From: Epiperipatus broadwayi | Taxonomy: Eukaryota; Onychophora; Udeonychophora; Euonychophora; Peripatidae | Assembly: GCA_028023455.1 (NCBI GenBank) | Contig: JAQFVV010006272.1 | Span: forward strand, 4,877,127-4,941,126 | Direction: 5' to 3' | DNA length: 64,000 nt | Notes under the pieces: model-generated | What the model was told of the DNA's origin: nothing | The model's database searches: none | The model's input: the letters and a program-made list of their open reading frames with translations, nothing else | In this document: positions 56,160 to 64,000 of the stretch, one piece after another | Layout: every line of letters begins with the position of its first letter | Numbering within the stretch: position 1 is the first letter of the stretch | Position numbers and translations under genes: made by a program

Positions 56160-59063
56160 CAGGAGGCTGTAAAGTCACCAACCAAGGCTAGGGTTAGTGG
56201 CTGAAGGCGGAGGGTGCTAAAAATCCCCTAATTGTGGACCCAGGCTGCCATTTGATGACGAGTTTTTATTTAAGTACTTACAACTGTAGATCACTTTCAA
56301 ATGAGGGAAGATTGCAAGAATTAGAAGAACTGTCTTATATTAAATGAAACATTATTGCACTTTGGGAAGTTAGAAGAAAAGGTGAAGAGACAATTGATTT
56401 AAAAAGAGGACATATACTTTATTATAAAGGCACAAATATTGGAAATACAAATGGAGTAGGATTCCATTATAAATAAAAAATGGAAGAACAACATTGTGGA
56501 AATTGATGGTGTATCAGAAAGAGTGGCAAGATTAATTATACAACTTAATAACAGATACCAAATGCAGATAATTCAGACTTATGCCCCAACAAGTTTTCAT
56601 AGTGATGACGTAGTAGATTTTTATATGGATATACAAAAGGCTTTTCATCAGAGTAAACAACATTTTAAAATTGTTATGGGAGACTTTAATGCTAAAATTG
56701 ATAAACAAATGAAAGATAAAAGTGCTCTATGTAATTTTGGTTATAGTAATAGAAATGAGAGAGGGCATAGACTTGTGGAGCTTGCCAAAAAAAAAAACTT
56801 GATATTATGAATTCTTTTTTTGAGAAAAATCTTACAAGGAAATGGACATGGAAGCATCCAAATGAAGAAACAGTAGAATTGGATTACATTTTGACTAACA
56901 GAAAATGGATATTTCAAGATTGTAATGTTCTTAATAAATTTAACACAGGAAGTGATCTAGATTAGTAAGGTGTTAATGGAAAGTTAAAAAGACAAAAATT
57001 ATTAAGAAAAACAATATTTACAGTTGATATTCTTAATCTTCAGAAACATTCTAATGAATTTAAATTAGAACTTACATATCGGTTTCAAGTATTATTAGAT
57101 TTTGATCATGATTCAGATTTGAATGAAATTAATATGAAAATAACTGATACACTTTTAAAAACTGCAACAAAAGATAGCTGGTAGAAAAAAGCAGCAATTG
57201 ATCAATAAAATTTCCACTGGGACTAAAGAATTTATGAAGAAAAGAAAGATTATGAATATATAATACAAAAATGATACATTAAAAAGGATTGAATATCTCA
57301 AATTTTGTAAAATGTTGCAGAAAAGAGTTGAAAATGATATAAGAAAGCATAACTGTGAACTAGCAAGGAAAGCTGTAGAAGAGAATAAAAGTCTCAAGAG
57401 TGTAAAACAACATTTTGGTATTAGTAGAAAATTTATATCTACAATAAGCTAAAAAAGATGAAATTATTACTAAAATAAGAGATGACATCATGAAATGGGT
57501 AGAAGACTTTTATCAAGAATTATATAGTAATAAAGAACAAATACCTCATATATCTATTACATCTTCCAAATTACCCAGAATTTTAAATGAAGAAGTGAGG
57601 CATGCAATTAAATGTATGAAGAAAGGAAAGGTTCCAGGTATTGACGGAATTATAATTGATATATTAAAAGAAGCAGGTGAAGAAACAGAAATTTTTTTAG
57701 TAAAGTTATAAACCAAATGTCTAAATGATAAAAATGTACCAGATGATTGGAAGAATGCAGTATTAATATTTTAAAAAGGTGATAAAGAAGATATTAGAAA
57801 TTACAGACCTATCAGCCTTTTATCAGTTTTATATAAAATTTTTACCAAAATAATTACAACTTGTCTGCAGAGAACATTGGATTTCTACCAACCAAGAGAA
57901 CAAGCTGGATTTAAAAGTAGTTTTAGTACAGTAGATCATATCCAGGTATTGAGAGAATTTATAGAAAGGACAAATGAATATGAGTTGCCATTATGCTTTG
58001 GATTTGTAGATTATGAAAAGGCATTTGATTCTATAAACATTTCTTCAGTGATTAAAGCATTGAATCATCAAGGTATAGATCCAGGATATTGTCATGTTTT
58101 AAAGAATATTTATAAAAATACAACAGCAACAATTAGATTACATAATGATACTGGCAAAGTCAACATTGAGAAGAGTGTAAGTCAGGGTGACTCCATATCT
58201 CCAAAACCTTTTACAGCAGTGCTGCAAGAAGTATTTTGTGGATTAAAATGGGAAGCTAAAGGAATGAAAGTAAATGGAAATTATTTAAGTCATTTAGATT
58301 TTACAGATGATGCAGTTGTTTTTGCCAATAATGTTTTAAGTTGCAAGAAATGTTGCAGAAGTTATCAGATGAAAGTAGGAAAGTAGGACTAAGGAAAAAT
58401 GTTAAAAAGACTAAAGTAATGTTTAATGGATTTTCTCAAAATATGAAAATAAAGATTGATTATGATGAGTTAGAAGAAGTTAACAGTTGCAAATACCTTG
58501 GTCAGATTATTAATACCTATGGAAACATAATGGAGGAAATTAATCATAGAATTAAACTTGTTTGGAGTGCTTTTGGTAGAAATAACTTGATACTAAAAGG
58601 AAATATGCCTATGTGTGTTGAAAAGGTTTATATTAAATGTGTTTTACCAGTTCTTACTTATGGGTCTAAGACTTGGACACTTAATAGAAGAACAATACAG
58701 AGACTTCAGACCACTCAAAGAAGTATGGAAAGATGTATGTTGGGAGTAACAAGAAGAGATCGAAAATGCAATATATGAGTAAGATAACAAACAGGTGTTA
58801 CTGACTTCATTGAAAAAATTAAAAGAGTGGAGTTGGGCTGAACATATTTCTAGAAGAGATGATAATAGATGGACAATTGAAATTTTAAGCTGGATTCCAA
58901 AAGATTGTAAAAGACCCAGAAAGAGACCGCATGCGAGATGGATGGATGAAATAAAAAAGTGTGCAGGGGTGATGTGGAGAAGAGAAACTAAAGATCAGGG
59001 AAGATGGATTGAACTTGGAGAGACCTTCATCCTGCAGTGGATTGATAATGATGATGATGACTG
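56160..59063 (+). mobile_element. RTE-type LINE, near full length, inactivated
   Basis: A single ORF's worth of domains is present in order. The apurinic endonuclease shows TYNCRSLSNEGRLQELEEL near 56280, an IIALWEVRRKG block with the catalytic Glu near 56350, IIQTYAPTSF near 56570, VMGDFNAKI near 56680 and LDYILTNRKW near 56880. RT follows, with KGKVPGIDGI near 57630, QAGFKSSFSTVDH near 57900, FVDYEKAFDSI near 58010, SQGDSISPKPFTAVL near 58180 and the catalytic box as FTDDAVVF (usually FADD) near 58305. The C-terminal region has LGQIINTYGN, TQRSMERCMLGVTRRDRK and ETKDQGRWIELGETFILQWI. It ends in an ATGATGATGA tail. Stops and frameshifts (near 56340, 56475, 56810, 56965, 57183, 57710, 57772, 58384 and 58778) inactivate it. 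Such LINEs nick DNA and reverse-transcribe their RNA at the target. Confidence 0.93.
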
Positions 59064-60497
59064 AAAAAAACTAATTTGCCATTTTAATTAATTCTTCAGC
59101 CTTTTTTCTCAAAAATTCAATTGTCTTATTATTAAATACACTATGCATAGTATCTAAATGGTTCCAGGTCTTATGCAAACATTTGATAACAAACATGTTT
59201 CATTATATGACGACACAAATCCACATTTCAAGTAAGAAGAATTATACTTCAAATTTTTTTCATTTGACATTTTCTGACTCTTGTCACCTAGTGCTGAAAA
59301 TGATTTGGAGGGCTCTGCCAGTTCTGATAAAATACTAAATAATGTTGTGGGTGATTTGGATCTTTGGGACTGCTTTTGAATAAATGACCTCTACAAACAC
59401 ATTGTATTTTTATTAACAACTTATGCATCTCAGGATTAAATTTTTAAAAAAGAATTATCAAATGCCCTACTATTAATGATAAGTAAGGGAGTTTCTCAGT
59501 GTTTATAATGCTGATATATATGAATTGTAAACAGAGTGATTATTAGATTCAACTGCAATATGTAACTTTTCACATTTTAATTAAAAAAATATATCTATAT
59601 ATAAAAATAAATTTACTTATCTGCTTCTATCTAATTTAAAAATTTGAAATTTATTTTTGTGGTATGGCCTCCAGCTTGAGAAACTCTGATCTAAGACACT
59701 CTTCAAATCAAGATTTTTTTTTTTTGAATATTCATTCATTCAAGAAATCTTTCAAAACACAAAATTGGGTTACAATGTTTTTATATGATCATAAACAAAT
59801 TTGTTTTTCCAGATCTAATAAAATGACCAGCTGGATATGCTCTTCTTGGATATAATTGAGTTTCATCAATAGGTTCAGGAAACACTATGCCCATATGTTC
59901 AGAAATGGATGATTTATATAACTGTGGTCAAAAAACCATAAACTACATAGTATTTATACAATCTATGCATATAATACCAAAATTGAAGGATTTAATAAAG
60001 CTACTATTGAAATTATTTTTCTAGTTAAAATCTTTACTAATTCTTCTATAATATTTATAATAGTTAATTGTCTAAAAATAAAATAATTCATAAAATAAAT
60101 ATAACCTGTAATTGAAATATTTACTAGTCTGAAGGTAGCTATAATAAAACGTTAAAATGTTAATGAATTTTAAAACATGGAGTAAATAAACCTTCATAGT
60201 AACATTATATAATTTATTTCTATGAAATCATTTGCTAGATATCAATTTCTCCATAAGACTAGTTTAAAGTATTTATAAATATGACTTGTATATTTTAATC
60301 AATCATAATTTTAGCAATGAATTTCATAAACACTATTATTCTGCATTGCCAGTAATTATTTTAAAACTATGTTTGGATTTTTAAAATTATTGTGAAATAT
60401 CTAGAAATATTGATTATATATCAACATATATAGTTGAGTTATATTTCCTATGTGTTTTTTTTTTTTTTGGGGGGGGGTGTTTTTACTGTAAATTTAT
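59064..60497. other. Intron DNA with a possible hAT-type terminus
   Basis: No gene is seen. GGCCTCCAGCTTGAGAAACTCTG near 59667 resembles the closing repeat of some non-autonomous hAT elements, but no partner was found upstream. A T/G homopolymer run occupies 60455-60478. Confidence 0.4.
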
Positions 60498-60790
60498 TAA
60501 TATTATTATTAAAACAAGCAAAACTCTCAATACAGTAGTGCCACTCAGTGCCAACCAGAGTAATCAATTGATGCCAGAAGGCTTGTGCATAAAATCCCTT
60601 ATCTAGTGCCTACTCATCCAATATCCCCAGACTAGTTTCTGGCTTGAAAGCTCCTCACTGACAAAAGCCACAAGCCAGAATAGAGATTTTAAGCACAAGC
60701 CTTCTGGCATCAATTGATTACTCTGGTTGGCACTGAGTGGCACTACTATATGGAGAGTTTTGCCTGTTTTAATAACAATAATGTGCTAGC
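60498..60790. repeat. Hairpin repeat, arms about 100 bp
   Basis: ATTATTAAAACAAGCAAAAC, followed by CTC, TAGTGCCACTCAGTGCCAAC and ATCAATTGATGCCAGAAGGC, is mirrored on the right by the reverse complement (GCCTTCTGGCATCAATTGAT ... GAGAGTTTTGCCTGTTTTAA). The loop of about 80 bp carries TAGTGCCTACTCATCCAATA, linking it to the 46.9-48.7 kb array. This is a palindromic MITE-like unit lying just 3' of host exon A. Confidence 0.9.
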
Positions 60791-60869
60791 ATAAGAAATA
60801 GTGATCATGTGATGTTTAGTGGTTTAATATTATTATTAATTGTGTCATCAGTAAATAAAATTCCTTTAC

Positions 60870-61026
60870 CTGATCAGTTCTAAAAGCAGCTTTTAGAAGT
60901 CTCTCCAAAGGGGCATCAATTTCTTTGAATACTTCCACAATCAGTCTAATTAGACATAATTTAACATTTCTCTCAAGTGTGCTAAGACTACTGATCAACT
61001 CTTCACATGAATCATCAAAGTCTGCC
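60870..61026 (-). CDS. Exon (A) of the vinculin/alpha-catenin-like gene, most 5' exon recognised
   Basis: 157 nt giving 52 residues (ADFDDSCEELISSLSTLERN ... EIDAPLERLLKAAFRTDQ). The last third matches the start of the second half of vinculin (VSDVFSDTTTPIKLLAVAA) and alpha-catenin (FLETTVPLLVLIEAA): an acidic turn, then Pro-Leu and a helix ending Ala-Ala. The part before it matches the preceding amphipathic helix. The acceptor is TTCAATTTTTACAG above 61026, the donor GATCAG then GTAAAGG below 60870. Entry phase 2, exit phase 0. Sequence identity to known family members is low, so this is a divergent paralogue or a fast-evolving lineage. Upstream exons (N-terminal head) were not recognised before the window ends. 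Confidence 0.82.
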
Positions 61027-61375
61027 CTGTAAAAATTGAAAAATAATTTAAATGATTCATTAATCAATTTAACAAAAAAAATTTTTAGAATTCATAAGGC
61101 TTTTATAATAATAATTTGTTATAATTGATGAAATGAACAAATTATGTTTTAAAAACCTTAATAAATTTATAATATAATAATTAGTTGTTAATTAATCTGC
61201 TTTGGTATATTCTTTATTTAAAGAAATTACAATACATATAACGGTATCCAAATCAGTCAACCTGACACCACTTGTTATTATTTCTGAACAAAAAAAAAAA
61301 GAAGATACCATGCTCCCGTATGCTTGTCTAAGATCATAAACATTCATATATATATATAAAATAGACCCAATATAT
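61027..61375. other. Intron DNA, no confirmed exon
   Basis: A minus-strand stretch at 61283-61192 has a strong acceptor and reads EIITSGVRLTDLD but has no donor in the phase needed by exon A, so it is not called as coding. Confidence 0.4.
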
Positions 61376-62800
61376 TGAAGCAATGGATCTGTAGGCCAGA
61401 TCCATGTTTCACATCTTCCTAGATTACTAGACTAGGATCAAACCAGATCCACGCATATTACGATGTTTATAAAATTTTCCATCTGCCATTTTATATACAT
61501 TTAATTTTTAGGCCAGCTAATAAATGATTAAAATATCAATTTTCTATTTAAAATGTTTTTATTATAAATATTGGAGGGGCCCAGATATATATATATACAC
61601 AAATACATATAAAATTACAGATGGAAACTTATAAAAATCAATAAATAAATTAGTAATATGCTATTTTTTTTAAGTATTTTATTCTGGAGATTTACTTTTG
61701 TAATAAACCCTGCTAACATTCTGTAGCATCAAACAAAAGAAAATCCATTAACAAAATGGTAATGGAATTTTCTAATTAAAGTAAAAATTAAAATAGAAAA
61801 GATATTTGAAACATAAATTCTTCAAATCTACATTAAATTAAAAATAGATTTGAAACAATAAAACCATTGGGTTTATCGGGAGAGTGGATCTCAAGAATAC
61901 AATGCAAAATATTTTAGGTCGATAATTGCGGTTGACGGAATTTCAACATATCCACTTAGCTTGGGCGAATGAAAAAGGGAATTTCCCAAATGTAGTCAGA
62001 AAAGGGTATAAATAGCCCATCAGAACAATAGATGTCAGCCAGTCATAGTTTTTGTTCAGTGAGTGCCTGGCGAATCCACGTCGGTTAAATTTTAAATAAA
62101 TATAAAATGTTTAGAAGCATGGATAGTGAAGTAGATAGCCTTGTAGCCTGGCTGTCTCCCACTGTTCCAAGTAGGATCACCAAAATATCATAAAATGGAG
62201 AAACCTCATCAAAATGTGTAACTGTTGGACTGCTGAACTGTGAACTCTCAAATTAAATTCATAGCTAGCTGCCTATGTGAAAATTCATATTTCATTATAA
62301 GATCCAAATTTCCAAAAGACTCATAATAAATTAGGTAATATGTTCCAATTTGTTTATTTCTAACTGCCTAATTTATTCTTAAAAACTCCAGTTGACTTGA
62401 TAATGTAATTTCGCTATCTTTAGTGTCATCTTAAATGAAATCCCCTTAATTTAATGTAAATGTTTAACTAAAGTCTGTAATCTTTGATTTGCTATAAATT
62501 TAAACTTAATGTCTCTGCTCTCATTCTGTCTGTCTTAAAATTATGTCGCTTAATGCTAAACTTTCTCTTAAAGCAGTTCAGAAAATTTATTATTATTATT
62601 TACTTAAGAATGTATTTATTTAAGACTGATAAATGTCTTATTTAAAATGAAATCACTATATGCCAATTTGTTCCATCGGTAATAGTATGAATACTGAACC
62701 CTACCATCTGATGGCATTCTTTTTTGCCCAATTCTCATCATTATACCGATTCACAGGCCATCAGTTTGTTTACATAATATTACGGTAAAAGTTGTTTGTT
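61376..62800 (+). mobile_element. LTR related to the 24.5-kb Gypsy-like family, second member
   Basis: It begins TGAAGCAATGGATCTG, the same 16-base terminus as the LTR at 24515, preceded by the same ATAT context. Then it diverges: the shared RTAAACCCKGCYAACATTYT-type block near 61706 and a TATA box (TATAAATA at 62007-62014) keep the order. The leader after the promoter runs through GAGTGCCTGGCGAATCCACG near 62061. I cannot place the 3' end of the LTR, so the boundary given is approximate. The interior and the second LTR would lie beyond the window. Confidence 0.65.
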
Positions 62801-63620
62801 TTTTTCAACCAGCTTTTAATTTTTTTTCGGCGGCGACGGTAAACCACCAAAGTTTTTTTTTTTTATTCCACCCAGGTTTTTTTTTTTTTGTTTTTAATAA
62901 ACAAATACTTTGTTTTGGTTTGTTTGTAAATTAACGACTAACTGTCCATAGGTTTCATTACATAATATTACTTATGGTAAACCAAATTTTTTTTTCACAC
63001 AGTTTTTTTTTTTAGTTCATTTTTTTTAAAGAAACAAACCCTTTATTTTTAGATGGTGTAGGGGTATTGTTTTGCTTTTAAATTATCGATTAATGCTCCG
63101 TCAGTTTTGCTTTTAAATTATCGATTAATGCTCCGTCAGTTTGTTTACACAAAAATACGGTAACAAACACTTTGTTGTTTTTAGATGGTGGAGGGGGGTT
63201 GGTTGTTTGCTTTTAACTTATCTTCTTTTTTTTTTTTGGTTGATGTTTTAATTTGTTGAAAGACTTCAACAATTCGATATTTTTTAAAAAGCCAACACTT
63301 GGTTTTTTAGAGGGTGGAGGGAAGAAGGGTTGTTTTGATTTTGAATTGTCATCTTTTTTTTTTTTGTTTTGTTAATTTATTATGAGGCTTTTTTTTCCTG
63401 TTTCAAATCTTTATGCTACAGAAAGCTTTATATGATGGCGAAAAGTTCTTCCTTAATTTTTTGGGCCTTTAATTTAAAAAAAAAAACATAAACAGTTTGT
63501 TTTTAAAGAACACTTTTTTTTAAGCCAGGGGAGGTGGGGTGACAGAGGTTTATTTTGATTTTTAATTATCGACTTCTTTTTGGATTTTTGTTTTGAACAT
63601 TTTATTATGTTACTGCACAT
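62801..63620 (+). repeat. T-rich reiterated leader-like array
   Basis: Degenerate repeats of words such as AACAAACACTTTGTT, TTTTTAGATGGTGGAGGGG, CAGTTTGTTTACATAATATT and ACGGTAAACCA run through long T tracts. A perfect 35-bp tandem duplication (TTTTGCTTTTAAATTATCGA...) occurs at 63070-63139. The layout resembles the T-rich leader at 26552-27600 of the related element, so this may be its leader. Confidence 0.6.
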
Positions 63621-64000
63621 CTCCTCCTCCTCCTCCTCCTCCTCCCTCCTCCTCCTCCTCCTCCTCCTCCTCCCTCCTCCTCCTCCTCCTCCTCCTCCTC
63701 CTCCTCCTCCTCCTCCTCCCTCCTCCTCCCTCCTCCTCCTCCTCCTCCTCCTCCTCCTCCTCCTCCCTCCTCCTCCTCCTCCTCCTCCTCCTCCTCCCTC
63801 CTCCTCCTCCTCCTCCTCCTCCCTCCTCCCTCCTCCTCCTCCTCCTCCTCCTCCTCCTCCCCCTCCCTCCTCCTCCCTCCTCCTCCTCCTCCTCCTCCCT
63901 CCTCCTCCTCCTCCTCCTCCTCCTCCCTCCTCCTCCTCCTCCTCCTCCTCCTCCTCCTCCTCCTCCTCCTCCTCCTCCTCCTCCTCCTCCTCCTCCTCCT
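63621..64000 (+). repeat. CTC/CTCCC simple repeat running off the window
   Basis: At least 380 bp of (CTC)n with regular CTCCC interruptions (for example near 63645, 63671 and 63718) continue to the last base. The strand is all pyrimidine, with G-rich complement GGAGGAGG. The true length is unknown. Confidence 0.98.

Noticed and set aside
60870-61026. Assignment of the host gene to alpha-catulin
   Set aside because: Alpha-catulin lacks the helices represented by exon D, so a vinculin or alpha-catenin relationship fits better.
61192-61283. Possible extra 5' exon on the minus strand (EIITSGVRLTDLD)
   Set aside because: It has a strong acceptor and some likeness to an alpha-catenin segment, but none of the GT sites gives the phase-2 exit that exon A requires.
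1-64000. CRISPR arrays, bacterial operons, riboswitches, rRNA or true tRNA genes
   Set aside because: No such structure was seen. The repeats present are eukaryotic transposable elements and microsatellites, and the one tRNA-like sequence is a SINE.

Overview
This is a strongly AT-rich stretch of animal nuclear DNA. It has no bacterial-type gene organisation. It is dominated by decayed transposable elements lying in the very long introns of one host gene. Penelope-like retroelements (PLEs), hAT transposons, an RTE-type LINE, several LTR elements and a tRNA-derived SINE point to an invertebrate metazoan. I cannot name the species; a mollusc or a chelicerate would both fit, and that is a guess.

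Host gene. Seven exons on the minus strand (61026 down to 13474) have good splice sites, and their phases agree at every junction except one. Together they encode part of a vinculin/alpha-catenin family protein, meaning helical-bundle adhesion proteins that link membranes to actin. The 5' part lies beyond the right edge of the window or was not recognised. The C-terminal actin-binding tail was not found. The gene spans at least 47.5 kb for about 370 codons, and its introns of up to about 14 kb hold most of the mobile DNA.

Layout. 120-4430: a PLE cluster with a tandem, pseudo-LTR arrangement and an inverted third copy. 4433-6390: unassigned AT-rich DNA. 6390-6722: a GC-richer block, possibly a solo LTR. 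7007-11059: an old LTR element on the minus strand. 11760-12960: a hAT remnant on the minus strand. 13474-13820: two host exons. 14749-19570: an LTR element on the minus strand, with the 3' end of a LINE inserted in one LTR. 20650-22600: an imperfect palindrome with a TGTAACG...CGTTACA LTR-like block at its centre. 23611-23811: a host exon. 24515-32276: a recent Gypsy-like element with roughly 2-kb LTRs and most of pol missing. 32570-33250: a second PLE family. 34787-35013: a host exon. 36330-38657: a hAT on the plus strand. 39066-39240: a SINE. 39758-39961: a host exon. 44130-46370: another inverted PLE pair. 46592-46715: a host exon. 46905-48660: an array of direct and inverted repeats. 48996-54976: a 6-kb palindromic element with nearly matching 8-bp target duplications. 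56160-59063: an RTE-type LINE. 60498-60790: a hairpin repeat. 60870-61026: a host exon. 61376 onward: an LTR related to the 24.5-kb element, then T-rich leader repeats. 63621-64000: a CTC/GGAG tract that runs off the edge.

The most unusual objects are the 6-kb palindrome with arms of nearly 3 kb, the recurring head-to-head 5'-truncated PLE dimers, and the Gypsy element whose gag is joined almost directly to an integrase tail. No feature looks like a self-contained new gene system. The palindromic element is the best candidate for an undescribed family.
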